NCBI GenBank assembly: GCA_016702745.1
Contig: JADJDJ010000002.1
Span: forward strand, 496,001 to 560,000
Length of the DNA: 64,000 nucleotides
From: Chitinophagaceae bacterium
Lineage (GTDB): Bacteria > Bacteroidota > Bacteroidia > Chitinophagales > Chitinophagaceae
Direction: 5' to 3'
The notes under the pieces are model-generated. The model searched no databases. It was not told the origin of the DNA and saw only the letters and a list, made by a program, of their open reading frames with translations. Positions 36,083-44,499 of this stretch are shown here, piece after piece. The position numbers and the translations under genes are program-made. The number at the start of each line of letters is the position of its first letter. The stretch's first letter is position 1.

Positions 36083-36169
36083 GGGGATTATTTTAAATGA
36101 TAAATTTTATATTTTGAATGGATGTACCGGCAAAGGTAAATTATTTTGAATGTTGAATGGGAGGGGGTT

Positions 36170-36368
36170 TTTTCAACGCAGAGGCACGGAGGCGCAGAGA
36201 ATTTTTCTTAGCGTCCTTGCGTCTTCGCGGTTAAACACGGAGGCACAGAGAGGGATTTCCTCGCGTCCTTGCGTCTTCGCGGTTAAATTTCTCTCTGCGA
36301 AAACTCCCTGTTCTCTTGTTCTCTGCGGTAAAAATATCTTCGCGTCCTCGCGCCTTCGCGGTTAAGCC
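36170..36368. repeat. Dispersed 'CGCAAAGACGC' repeat block, instance 2
   Basis: Three copies of a GCGTCCTTGCGTCTTCGCGG-type unit (at about 36211, 36267 and 36341) follow CGCAGAGGCACGGAGG units in the opposite sense. The block fills the gap between the aminotransferase start and the GHL10 hydrolase stop. Translations of it are artefacts. Confidence 0.8.
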
Positions 36369-36374
36369 TCTCCC

Positions 36375-37922
36375 TCAAGGCTGATAAAACTGCCACTTCC
36401 CATCCGGTTGCACCAGTATCGCAATTTCACTCAACTCACTTTCCTGATTGTTTTTACTCACAGCAGTGATCACATACCGGTAAGAAAAATGAGCGGATGA
36501 TAGCGCTTCTTTCAACTGAAAACCTTCGGGCTTCACTATGATTCTGGAAAGATATTTCGGCTGGTTACCAAAAGTTTCATTGTTGGAGTCGGTGGCATAT
36601 TGGTACACCACATAATATTTTATTTCCCGATGGTTCCGTGGATCAGGTCTTACATTCAGCTGAATCATGGAATCATCCACAATCTTTCTTTCTACAATCG
36701 GTGGCCAGGGCTTTTCATTATCAATCCAGCGCATGGGAGGGAGCAGGGCCGGCGTTTTGTAATAATTGTATTGCAGACTATCGTTCCAGCCCTGAGGATT
36801 ATTATTAAAAGATTTACTGCTGAAATAAATACTTCCCTGGATATTCGGATAGCGGCGGAGTAAACGAAGCTGATTGGGGATTTGATTTGGGTCCTTCCAT
36901 GCTGCAGCGCCATTGGGATCATTGGCCCGGTAAATACCATGGCCAATATAAATATGTTTACCATAACTGTGTTTGCTCCACCAGTCCAGTATTTTTTCAT
37001 AAGGCACTTTATCATGACCTATTTCCAGGTATAACTGCGGTGTTACATAATCAATCCATCCTTTTTTTAACCAGAGTAAGATATCGGCATACAAATCATC
37101 GTAGTTAGTCTGACCGGCCTTGGTATCACTTCCTTCCGGATCATCTTTTTTATTCCGCCATACACTGAAGGGGGAGATACCAAAACGAACTGATTTTTTT
37201 TCCTGCTTGATCGCAATACTGAGTGCCTGGATGATGGAGTCCACATTGCTTCGGCGCCAATCATCTTTTTTTAAAGTACTCCCCGAGTTTTGATAAGCGG
37301 ATTCGTCGGGAAATTCTTTTCCGGGGATGCGATAAGGATAGAAATAATCATCCATATGGATGGCATCAATCTGGTAACGCTTCACAATATCCCTGACCAC
37401 TTTCACCACAAATTGCTGGGCTTCGCGGTTACCGGGGTTGAAGTATTTTTTATCACCATAAGTCAGGAACCATTCGGGATGGATGCGAGTGATATGACCG
37501 GGAGCAATACTGGCCGTGTTTACGTTGAAGTTGGCGCGATAAGGATTCAGCCAGGCATGTAATTCCATTCCACGTTTGTGACATTCTTCCACCATGAACT
37601 GCAGGGGATCATAATAAGGAGTGGGGGGTTGTCCTTGTGTACCGGTGAGCCATTGACTCCAGGGTTCATAAGGTGATGGATAAAATGCATCGGCGGCTGG
37701 TCTTACCTGCGCAATGATGGCGTTCATCCCCAGTTTTTTGTGTAATTCAAGCTGACGGATAAAATCTGCTTTCTGAGCCTCAGTAGTACTGTTGCGGGGA
37801 GGCCAGTCGATATTATCTACTGTGGCAATCCAGACCCCACGGAATTCATACTTAGGCTGGGCTTGCAGACTGAGGGATAATAATAAAATGCAATACGTAA
37901 TCAGGAGCTTATTAAAATTCAT
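36375..37922 (-). CDS. GHL10-type glycoside hydrolase (family 10 hydrolase-like, DUF187)
   Basis: 515 residues. The signal peptide (MNFNKLLITYCILLLSLSLQA) precedes Gln. A TIM-barrel domain of about 330 residues follows: YEFRGVWIATVDNIDWP, GMNAIIAQVRPAADAFYPS, HAWLNPYRA and IDAIHMDDYFYPY. The Asp pair in MDDYFYP is a likely part of the active site. The C-terminal about 110 residues resemble a fibronectin-III-like domain (MIQLNVRPDPRNHREIKYYVVY). The family is thought to cleave peptidoglycan or other surface glycans after deacetylation. It follows a repeat block and precedes MarR on the same side. Confidence 0.85.
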   Translation of the reverse strand: MNFNKLLITYCILLLSLSLQAQPKYEFRGVWIATVDNIDWPPRNSTTEAQKADFIRQLELHKKLGMNAIIAQVRPAADAFYPSPYEPWSQWLTGTQGQPPTPYYDPLQFMVEECHKRGMELHAWLNPYRANFNVNTASIAPGHITRIHPEWFLTYGDKKYFNPGNREAQQFVVKVVRDIVKRYQIDAIHMDDYFYPYRIPGKEFPDESAYQNSGSTLKKDDWRRSNVDSIIQALSIAIKQEKKSVRFGISPFSVWRNKKDDPEGSDTKAGQTNYDDLYADILLWLKKGWIDYVTPQLYLEIGHDKVPYEKILDWWSKHSYGKHIYIGHGIYRANDPNGAAAWKDPNQIPNQLRLLRRYPNIQGSIYFSSKSFNNNPQGWNDSLQYNYYKTPALLPPMRWIDNEKPWPPIVERKIVDDSMIQLNVRPDPRNHREIKYYVVYQYATDSNNETFGNQPKYLSRIIVKPEGFQLKEALSSAHFSYRYVITAVSKNNQESELSEIAILVQPDGKWQFYQP

Positions 37923-37949
37923 TCGAATAAGATAAGCAGCGAAAATACA

Positions 37950-38414
37950 TCATTCATTGCCATCCCTGATCTTATCGAGCAGATCGCTGAGAATATTAGC
38001 ATCTTTTTCTGAAAGATTGCCCAATACCCCGTCAATTTCGTTCTGTTTTTCATCCAGGCGCTCCAATAATTTTTTTCCTTTATCAGTGATAATCACATCC
38101 ACCAGGCGGCGGTCTGTTTTACAGGTTACTTTTTTCACCAGTCCTTTGGTGATCAGGCGGTCAACAATACGGCTGGTATCACTCATTTTTTCCAACATCC
38201 TTTCCCTGATCTGCAGGGTGGAGAGGGGTTGCGGAAAACTTCCTCTTAATATGCGCAGGATATTAAACTGCTGTGAGGTGATATCCTCCGCATCAAAAAT
38301 GCAACGGGTCTTGTCACGCATCCAGGATAAGGTATAGATCAGATTGATCGCGGCCTTCTGGTGCGCATTCCTGAACTTGGTTTGCTGTATGTCTTTTTCA
38401 ATGCCCATTATCAT
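37950..38414 (-). CDS. MarR-family transcriptional regulator
   Basis: 154 residues. The first ATG (38414) is followed by a second at 38408, and either could be used. The winged helix-turn-helix is at about 50-115 (DITSQQFNILRILRG; LSTLQIRERMLEKMSDTSRIVDRLITKGLVKK, wing CKTDRRLVDVIITDKG). N- and C-terminal helices form the dimer. It should bind a palindromic operator and respond to a small ligand. The NTF2-like gene lies just upstream on the same strand, with a terminator between. A shared palindrome before that locus and before the OB-fold/yceI locus is its most likely target. Confidence 0.88.
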   Translation of the reverse strand: MIMGIEKDIQQTKFRNAHQKAAINLIYTLSWMRDKTRCIFDAEDITSQQFNILRILRGSFPQPLSTLQIRERMLEKMSDTSRIVDRLITKGLVKKVTCKTDRRLVDVIITDKGKKLLERLDEKQNEIDGVLGNLSEKDANILSDLLDKIRDGNE

Positions 38415-38433
38415 GGTATCACCTGCTAAAAGT

Positions 38434-38475
38434 AAAAAGTTTCCCCCGAAGCAACACGCTTCGCGGGAAACTTTT
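38434..38475 (-). terminator. Intrinsic terminator between NTF2-like and MarR genes
   Basis: AAAAGTTTCCC...GGGAAACTTTT forms a long stem, with inner GAAGC/GCTTC pairing. On the minus strand a T5 run follows. Some read-through into marR is likely because marR has no clear promoter of its own in the 20-bp space. Confidence 0.8.
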
Positions 38476-38500
38476 ATGAGGAATTGTGTTTTTTGCCGGA

Positions 38501-38854
38501 TTAATTGTTGTAGTAGAATTTTTCTTCTACGATTTTACCGTTTTTCCAGCGCTGTACGGCCAGTTGACGGTAATTACGGATACCATAATCCTTATGGGTA
38601 TAATCAAACCACCATTCCGTTACAGCCAGATCATCACTGATCAGCGTGCTGATTACTTTGGCACCACGGAATTCGGTCAGTCCGCCAACAAAAGCCTCTT
38701 CATACTGGCGGTTCAGGGCCTTGCCTTCGCGGGCAGGGTAGTTATTATCCTGCATCACTACATCATCCGCATAGAATTTATCAAAGGCATCCAGGATTTT
38801 TCCTTCGAGGATCATCTGATTCAGTTGATCCACATTTGTTCTCAAATCACTCAT
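38501..38854 (-). CDS. NTF2-like/SnoaL-like domain protein
   Basis: 117 residues, one alpha+beta cone domain (MILEGKILDAFDKFYADDVVMQDN; AVTEWWFDYTH; AVQRWKNGKIVEEKFYYN). No signal peptide is seen, so it is cytosolic. Such proteins act as small-molecule isomerases or binding proteins; no specific activity can be assigned. It is first in a probable two-gene unit with marR and has an inverted-repeat operator candidate 18-63 bases upstream. Confidence 0.75.
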   Translation of the reverse strand: MSDLRTNVDQLNQMILEGKILDAFDKFYADDVVMQDNNYPAREGKALNRQYEEAFVGGLTEFRGAKVISTLISDDLAVTEWWFDYTHKDYGIRNYRQLAVQRWKNGKIVEEKFYYNN

Positions 38855-38871
38855 TGTAAAATATTTAGGGG

Positions 38872-38917
38872 TTATTCAATGTCTGAACAACAAAATTAAT
38901 GTTGAAACATTGAATAA
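38872..38917. promoter_or_regulatory. Inverted-repeat operator candidate for the NTF2-like/MarR locus
   Basis: TTATTCAATGT (38872-38882) and ACATTGAATAA (38907-38917) are perfect 11-bp inverted arms. The right arm lies in AATGTTGAAACATTGAATAA, close to the palindrome at 16767 (ATGTTTAAACATTGAAT). This gives two nested half-site pairs, as expected for cooperative MarR binding. Confidence 0.55.
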
Positions 38918-39059
38918 ACAAATATTTTTTCTATCAAAGCCTGCTTTACCCATTTTTTAACAGACAGCAAGCAGCAAAGCCCTGAAAAATCACCTCAAAG
39001 TGGTATTGTCCGGTATTCCGGAAATCCGTTGCTTTACATAACCATTCAACCCACCCAAC

Positions 39060-39149
39060 ATGAAACTACTCTCTGATTCCCTCCGCCACTTTGTGGAAGG
39101 CTTTGTATCTTTCTACACTTCTGTTTATGATGAAATGAAAAAGTGGTAG
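39060..39149 (+). CDS. Very small protein (29 residues), possible
   Basis: The ATG at 39060 opens a frame reading MKLLSDSLRHFVEG, then FVSFYTSVYDEMKKW, and ends with TAG. It is amphipathic (Leu/Phe/Val on one side) with a basic C-terminus, and starts with a plain ATG after a TTTACATAACC segment. It lies in the gap between the NTF2-like gene and DinB. There is no evidence beyond an open frame and a plausible helix, so it may be chance. Confidence 0.35.
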   Translation: MKLLSDSLRHFVEGFVSFYTSVYDEMKKW

Positions 39150-39158
39150 GCTTGCCAC

Positions 39159-39647
39159 TCAGGCTTCCAGTCTTGTTTCCATTTTTAAAGTAGCCGTCAG
39201 GCGAAAAATGGTGAACAGGTGATGGGCTTCATGCAGCAGAAAGAAGTTGATCCATTGTATCAGGTTCATGCTTCCAAATGCCTGATGAGTTCCGCATTTC
39301 ATATAATCTGATTCCGGCAATACCAGTAAATCGGCAGCCATTTCTTTTCGTGTGGCAATAAAATCATGCATGATCTCCCGAAAGGATTTACAACAATTAT
39401 CAAGGAAGAGCGGATCAGCTTCCGCCGTGTATTTATCCAGGGTCGGCTCTTTTCCTTCCAGTATCTGTCTCACACGACTGATAAATATATGCTGATAGGT
39501 TTGCAGGTGAACAATATGCTCAAATACGGACCATTTACCGGCCTGTACCGGTCTTCGGATTAATTCTTCCGAAAGACCATCAATCAGATCAACCAGGCAT
39601 TTATGCTGGTACTGTAAACGCGTGGAAAGACTGGAGGGAACTTGCAT
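39159..39647 (-). CDS. DinB-like (DUF664-type) four-helix protein
   Basis: 162 residues. The pattern LSTRLQYQHKCLVDLIDGLSEELIRRPVQAGKWSVFEHIVHLQTYQHIFISRV is that of the DinB/YfiT superfamily. The metal-binding His are visible as HIVHL near residue 47 and HEAHHLF near 145. The family is linked to thiol-dependent or damage-induced functions, and bacillithiol transferases belong here, but the reaction is not predictable. The gene stands alone. Confidence 0.8.
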   Translation of the reverse strand: MQVPSSLSTRLQYQHKCLVDLIDGLSEELIRRPVQAGKWSVFEHIVHLQTYQHIFISRVRQILEGKEPTLDKYTAEADPLFLDNCCKSFREIMHDFIATRKEMAADLLVLPESDYMKCGTHQAFGSMNLIQWINFFLLHEAHHLFTIFRLTATLKMETRLEA

Positions 39648-39730
39648 AAGTAAAGGTTTATCTTTTCTTAGCCCCCGGTTATAGTTGGTTAATATAGCTT
39701 TTCAAAGTCGGATCACTGAATACCGTCAAC

Positions 39731-40777
39731 TCAACTCCATACTTTAGTACCCTCACTGCAATTGGAACAAATATCAATATTCTTTCGGCCCTTCAAAATT
39801 TGCCGCCTGAATTTACTGTATTCGCCGTTCTTCCAGATCTCTTTGAAGGATTTTTTCTTCAGGTCCCCCAGCTGATGCTGTGCATCCTTGTCAAAACAGC
39901 AGGGAGCTACCAGTCCGTCCCAGGTAATCACCGGATCATGCCATAGCCGCCAGCAATGATTGGCCAGTTTTCCCTTGAATTCATAGCCCTTATCCGTTTT
40001 TCGGTAACGACTGAACTGTTCCTGCGTAGGAATCAGCTGGTTAGGATCATTTTCAAAATCATAAACCTGGGCAGTTTTGAACCAGATATCATCCACCCCG
40101 ATTTCTTTCGCCAGAGACTTGGCCTCATCTACCTGGTGCTCATTGGGCCTTACCACCAGGAACTGGAATACAATAAACGGCGTCCGGCTTTTCAATTCCT
40201 TTTTCCATTTCACAATATTGCGGGCTCCTTCCAGTACTTTGTTTAGTTGTCCGCCTACCCGGTATTGCTGATACACTTCCTGTGTGGTACCATCAATGGA
40301 AATAATCAGCCGGTCCAGACCACTCTCAATAGTTCTTTTTGCATTGTTATCATCCAGGTAATGGGCATTGGTGGAAGTGGCTGTGTAAATTCTTTTTTGA
40401 GAAGCATACCTCACCATATCCAGGAAAGCAGGATTGAGATAGGGTTCTCCCTGAAAATAAAAGACGAGGTACATTAATTCTTTATGCAACTGATCAATGG
40501 TCTCGGTAAAAAAATCTTTTTGCAACATCCCGGTCGGACGGGTAAAGGCCCTTAAACCACTGGGACATTCCGGGCAGCGCAGGTTGCAGGAGGTAGTGGG
40601 TTCAAAAGAAATGGAAATAGGATAACCCCACTGAATCGGACGCCCGGTCCACTTGCTGATATAAAAACTAGACAGGACCTTGATCCCGTTCCAGGCACGG
40701 CGGAAGCTGAGCTTGGACAAAAAATTAAAACTGTCTTGTCGGTTAAAATGACCCATCAGGGCGTAAAGGTAGGGCAT
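39731..40777 (-). CDS. Radical SAM protein with SPASM domain
   Basis: 348 residues from the ATG at 40777 (MPYLYALMGHFNRQDSF). The longer frame starts at a TTG next to the divergent pxpB start and is unlikely. The radical-SAM cluster motif CNLRCPEC (about 75) binds a [4Fe-4S] cluster and SAM. The C-terminal SPASM region has CCFDKDAQHQLGDL, then a final CSNCSEGTK, for auxiliary Fe-S clusters. Such enzymes modify peptides or proteins, or activate other enzymes. No substrate peptide gene is seen nearby. It shares a short divergent promoter region with pxpB. Confidence 0.85.
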   Translation of the reverse strand: MPYLYALMGHFNRQDSFNFLSKLSFRRAWNGIKVLSSFYISKWTGRPIQWGYPISISFEPTTSCNLRCPECPSGLRAFTRPTGMLQKDFFTETIDQLHKELMYLVFYFQGEPYLNPAFLDMVRYASQKRIYTATSTNAHYLDDNNAKRTIESGLDRLIISIDGTTQEVYQQYRVGGQLNKVLEGARNIVKWKKELKSRTPFIVFQFLVVRPNEHQVDEAKSLAKEIGVDDIWFKTAQVYDFENDPNQLIPTQEQFSRYRKTDKGYEFKGKLANHCWRLWHDPVITWDGLVAPCCFDKDAQHQLGDLKKKSFKEIWKNGEYSKFRRQILKGRKNIDICSNCSEGTKVWS

Positions 40778-40832
40778 GACCGCCAGCCGGGTTTTCGCAG
40801 AAGGGAGTAAGTTGTTATCTTGATCCGGCAAG

Positions 40833-41555
40833 ATGGCTGAAAAACTTCCATATTTAATTTATTCATTAGGGGATCGCGCGTTGACCATTGATTTTGGTAA
40901 CCGCATTGATCTGGCTATTCATGAGGAAGTGATGGCCTGGTACCATGACTGGACCAGCAAACCGATCCCTGGTGCCCTGGAACTGGTTCCTGCCTATAGT
41001 TCCATCACCGTTTATTATCAGGTGCCGGCACCGGTTACAATAACTACGGGACAAACTGTATTCGAATGGATGAAGACAAATATTGAAGACAGAATGAAGC
41101 AGGGGATCGGGCCTTACAGGAAAGAGAGGCAACTGCACCGCATTCCGGTTTGTTATGATCCAGTGCTTGTGCCTGAATTAATTCAGCATGCCAACAGTTG
41201 CGGGATCAAACCGGACAAACTGGTCGCCTTGCATACAGAAAAGATCTATACTGTATATATGCTTGGTTTCCTTCCGGGTTTTCCATACATGGGTGAAGTA
41301 AATGAAAAAATTGCCCTTCCGCGTAAAACATCACCTGTACAAGTTCCGGCCGGTGCAGTTGGCATCGCCGGAAAACAAACCGGTATCTATCCCTTGCATT
41401 CACAGGGTGGCTGGTGTTTGATTGGACAAACACCCATTCAATTGTTTAATGCTAATCTGGAGAACCCGGTATTTTTAAAAGCAGGCGATCAGGTAGCATT
41501 TTATCCCATCAGTTTACCCGACTACCGGGCATGGAAGGAGGATGCCTGCAAATGA
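40833..41555 (+). CDS. pxpB: 5-oxoprolinase subunit PxpB
   Basis: 240 residues (KipI/allophanate-hydrolase subunit 1 family). It contains LGFLPGFPYMGEV and the later RKTSPVQVPAGAVGIAGKQTGIYP, plus GWCLIGQTPIQLF. With PxpC it binds and activates 5-oxoproline, and with PxpA it makes the ATP-dependent 5-oxoprolinase that turns pyroglutamate into glutamate. The first gene of the operon pxpB-pxpC-pxpA-NRAMP. Its stop overlaps the pxpC start (ATGA). Cytosolic. Confidence 0.93.
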   Translation: MAEKLPYLIYSLGDRALTIDFGNRIDLAIHEEVMAWYHDWTSKPIPGALELVPAYSSITVYYQVPAPVTITTGQTVFEWMKTNIEDRMKQGIGPYRKERQLHRIPVCYDPVLVPELIQHANSCGIKPDKLVALHTEKIYTVYMLGFLPGFPYMGEVNEKIALPRKTSPVQVPAGAVGIAGKQTGIYPLHSQGGWCLIGQTPIQLFNANLENPVFLKAGDQVAFYPISLPDYRAWKEDACK

Positions 41556-42541
41556 GTATACAAGTGATCAGGGCAGGTATCATGGATAGCCTGCAGGACA
41601 AGGGCCGTTTTGGTTTTCAGCAATTGGGCATTAATCCATCAGGCGCCATGGATCTTTATTCCATGGAGATTGCCAATCTGCTTACCGGCAATGCACCCGA
41701 TGAAACGGTGATTGAAATGCATTTTCCAGCACCAGTATTATTATTCCGGTCAACTGCATTGATTGCCCTGAGTGGTGCTGATTTTACGGCAATACTCAAT
41801 GATGAGCCCATTCCTCTGCATCAACCAGTATGGGTAAAGAAGGATGATGTTTTGGCATTTCGCTCTCCTCGTAAAGGAGCCAGGTTATATATGTCTGTAG
41901 CAGGTGGTTTCGCTATTGACCAATGGCTGGGAAGTGGAAGTACCAATCTGGTTGCCGCTGCGGGCGGATTTAAAGGGAGAACATTTGCAGCAGCTGATGA
42001 AATACCGTTCCGGAAAAAATGGAATGACATCCAGGAAAGCAAGCGGGTATTGCCCTGGAAAGCAGGATTGGATTGGGGAAATGAATCAGACAAATTCAGC
42101 ATCCTGTTGGGTAAAGAATGGGATTGGCTGACCGATTCATCGAAAGAACAATTTTTCAATCAGTCCTACCAGCTCAGTACACAATCAGACCGGATGGGTT
42201 ACCGGCTGGAACATCCATTGCTGGAACTAAAATACCAGGAAGAATTGATTTCATCGGCTGTGAACAGGGGTACGCTTCAATTACTGCCCAATGGAAAAAT
42301 CATTTTGCTGATGGCAGATCACCAGACAACGGGCGGCTATCCCCGGTTGGGTCATGTAGTATCCGCACATCAGCATCTGTTGGCACAGTACCGGCCCGGA
42401 GACTCCATTTATTTCCGGCAGGTAAACCAGGAGACAGCGGAACAATGGATCATCCGGCAACAGCAGCATTTGCTGCAATTGCAAAATGCGTGTACATTCA
42501 GGTTGCAACAATATTTTCATGAAAACAACCATCAACTGTGA
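41552..42541 (+). CDS. pxpC: 5-oxoprolinase subunit PxpC
   Basis: 329 residues from the ATG at 41552 (MSIQVIRAGIMDSLQDKGRFG), overlapping the pxpB stop. A slightly longer frame from 41531 is unlikely. Carboxyltransferase subunit C / allophanate-hydrolase subunit 2 fold: INPSGAMDLYSMEIANLL, TALIALSGADF and ARLYMSVAGGF. It works with PxpB in binding and phosphorylating 5-oxoproline. Its end overlaps the start of pxpA by 23 bases, supporting translational coupling. Confidence 0.93.
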   Translation: MSIQVIRAGIMDSLQDKGRFGFQQLGINPSGAMDLYSMEIANLLTGNAPDETVIEMHFPAPVLLFRSTALIALSGADFTAILNDEPIPLHQPVWVKKDDVLAFRSPRKGARLYMSVAGGFAIDQWLGSGSTNLVAAAGGFKGRTFAAADEIPFRKKWNDIQESKRVLPWKAGLDWGNESDKFSILLGKEWDWLTDSSKEQFFNQSYQLSTQSDRMGYRLEHPLLELKYQEELISSAVNRGTLQLLPNGKIILLMADHQTTGGYPRLGHVVSAHQHLLAQYRPGDSIYFRQVNQETAEQWIIRQQQHLLQLQNACTFRLQQYFHENNHQL

Positions 42542-43235
42542 TATCGGTGAGGGTATGGGCAATGATGCTTCCATCATCCCGTATATACAGTCCGCTAATA
42601 TTGCCTGCGGCTTTCATGCAGGTGATATGGAAACCATGCGTAACACGATTGCAGCTTGTATGGATCATGGAGTGACGATCGGGGCGCATCCTTCTTTTTA
42701 TGACCGGGAAAATTTTGGCAGAAAAGAATTTGACCTGCCCATACATGAATTATATGAACTCGTGATCCAGCAATTATTGCTGATCAATGATATGGCAGAA
42801 TCCATGGGAGCATTACTGCAACATGTAAAACCCCACGGAGCTCTTTATAATCTGGCCGCCCGTGATATAATTACTGCCCGCTGTATCGCGAGAGCAGTAA
42901 AAGATTTCGATAGCAGGCTGACACTGGTAGGATTAAGCGGAAGTCATTCCATTACCGAAGCTGCTATTATGGGTTTATCAACGGCCAGTGAAGTATTTGC
43001 GGACCGATCATATCAGGATGACGGCTCACTCACCCCTCGTTCCTTACCCGGTGCAATGATCACGGATACGGCAGCGTTGCTAAAGCAGGTGCATCAAATA
43101 ATGAAGGACGGAACGGTGACCAGTCAGAACGGAAAAACCATTCCTTTACTTGCTGATACCATTTGTATTCATGGCGATGGGCCCCATGCATTGACATTTG
43201 CCAAAGCCATCCATGAATCGCTTTTTACCGCATGA
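42519..43235 (+). CDS. pxpA: 5-oxoprolinase subunit PxpA
   Basis: 238 residues from the ATG at 42519 (MKTTINCDIGEGMGNDASI). A longer frame begins inside pxpC and adds no conserved residue. LamB/YcsF family: SANIACGFHAGDM (metal-binding region), GVTIGAHPSFYDRENFGRK, HVKPHGALYNLAARD and DTICIHGDGPHAL. It is the hydrolytic subunit of 5-oxoprolinase. It overlaps the transporter gene downstream by 4 bases. Confidence 0.94.
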   Translation: MKTTINCDIGEGMGNDASIIPYIQSANIACGFHAGDMETMRNTIAACMDHGVTIGAHPSFYDRENFGRKEFDLPIHELYELVIQQLLLINDMAESMGALLQHVKPHGALYNLAARDIITARCIARAVKDFDSRLTLVGLSGSHSITEAAIMGLSTASEVFADRSYQDDGSLTPRSLPGAMITDTAALLKQVHQIMKDGTVTSQNGKTIPLLADTICIHGDGPHALTFAKAIHESLFTA

Positions 43236-44410
43236 AAAAGAACAGTGCCATACTCGGTGCCGCCTTCCTGATGGCCACTTCCGCGATCGGACCAGGCTTT
43301 TTGACACAAACCTCTCTTTTCACGGAACAGCTGCTCAGCAGTTTTGGTTTTGTGATTCTTATTTCCATCTTACTGGATATCGGGGCACAGCTTAATATCT
43401 GGCGGATCATTACGGTTAGTGAAAGAAGAGCGCAGGACCTGGCCAATGCTGTTTTTCCCGGCATGGGTTATGTACTGGCAGGGTTGATTGCATTTGGCGG
43501 TTTGGTTTTTGATATCGGGAATATTGCGGGATGCGGACTTGGACTGGAAGTACTGTTTGGTATGGATCCGAAATTGGGTGCTGTAATCAGCTGTGTATTG
43601 GTGCTGGGATTATTCTGGTACAAAGAAGCGGGCCGGCTGATGGATGGATTTACCAAGATACTGGGACTGATCATGGTCCTGCTTACGCTTTATATTGCCA
43701 TTAGTTCCCATCCACCGATGGCAACTGCTTTGTATCGGACGATCTGGCCGGAGAAAATTGATATGCTGAAAATCATCACCCTGGTAGGCGGCACGGTCGG
43801 CGGTTATATTTCATTTGCCGGCGCACATCGATTACTGGATGCCGGGATTGGTGGGAAAGGAAACCTGAAACAGGTCACCCGCAGTTCTGTGAGCGGGATC
43901 CTCATCACTTCTTTGATGCGTTTTATTTTATTCTTTGCCGCATTGGGGGTTGTATCAAAGGGAATCAAACTGGCGGCGGGAAATCCTGCGGCCACTGTTT
44001 TTCAATCGGCCGCAGGTGATATGGGTTATCTTTTTTTTGGTATTGTCTTATGGAGTGCGGCCATCACTTCTGTAGCCGGTGCTTCTTTTACATCGGTTTC
44101 ATTCTGGAAGACCCTGGTACCCTTTGTGGGCAGGAATGAAAAAATGGTCATCAGTATATTTGTCATCTTCTCCACGATCATATTTGTAATGATTGGTAAT
44201 CCTGTGAAATTACTGCTGCTGGCCGGGGCAGTGAATGGACTGATTCTTCCTGTTGCGTTGGCGTTAATCCTGTTGGCAGCAGGCCGGCAAAGTCTGATGA
44301 AAGGGTACCGGCATCCGCTTTTACTTCAGCTCATGGGCTGGCTGGTGGTGGCCGTGATGACTTATATGGGCATAATAACCATTCAGCAAAGCTGGGGTAA
44401 GTTATTTTAA
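43232..44410 (+). CDS. NRAMP-family membrane transporter linked to 5-oxoprolinase
   Basis: 392 residues with about 11 hydrophobic helices. The start resembles NRAMP helix 1 (GAAFLMATSAIGPGFLTQTSL). The metal-binding DPG motif of true NRAMP Mn/Fe carriers is absent; this helix reads AIGPG. This class of NRAMP-related protein often sits with pxpABC genes, so it may move 5-oxoproline or a related acid rather than metal; that is inference. It is the last gene of the operon and ends before a bidirectional terminator. Confidence 0.75.
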   Translation: MKKNSAILGAAFLMATSAIGPGFLTQTSLFTEQLLSSFGFVILISILLDIGAQLNIWRIITVSERRAQDLANAVFPGMGYVLAGLIAFGGLVFDIGNIAGCGLGLEVLFGMDPKLGAVISCVLVLGLFWYKEAGRLMDGFTKILGLIMVLLTLYIAISSHPPMATALYRTIWPEKIDMLKIITLVGGTVGGYISFAGAHRLLDAGIGGKGNLKQVTRSSVSGILITSLMRFILFFAALGVVSKGIKLAAGNPAATVFQSAAGDMGYLFFGIVLWSAAITSVAGASFTSVSFWKTLVPFVGRNEKMVISIFVIFSTIIFVMIGNPVKLLLLAGAVNGLILPVALALILLAAGRQSLMKGYRHPLLLQLMGWLVVAVMTYMGIITIQQSWGKLF

Positions 44411-44441
44411 TATGTTTCAATCATACACCTGAATCAAAACA

Positions 44442-44469
44442 AAAAAGCCCGGCGTGTGCCAGGCTTTTT
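44442..44469. terminator. Bidirectional intrinsic terminator
   Basis: AAAAAGCC pairs with GGCTTTTT, with inner GG...CC pairing, between the convergent transporter and L,D-transpeptidase-like genes. A- and T-runs flank both sides. Confidence 0.85.
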
Positions 44470-44499
44470 GTTATCATCCATCCTTGTTTGTGTGTCCAA

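Noticed and set aside
36150..36365. Open frame upstream of the aminotransferase
   Set aside because: It falls entirely in a repeat block and has no plausible protein features.
40777..40831. Longer start (TTG at 40831) for the radical SAM gene
   Set aside because: It would abut the divergent pxpB start with no room for promoters, and the ATG at 40777 fits better.
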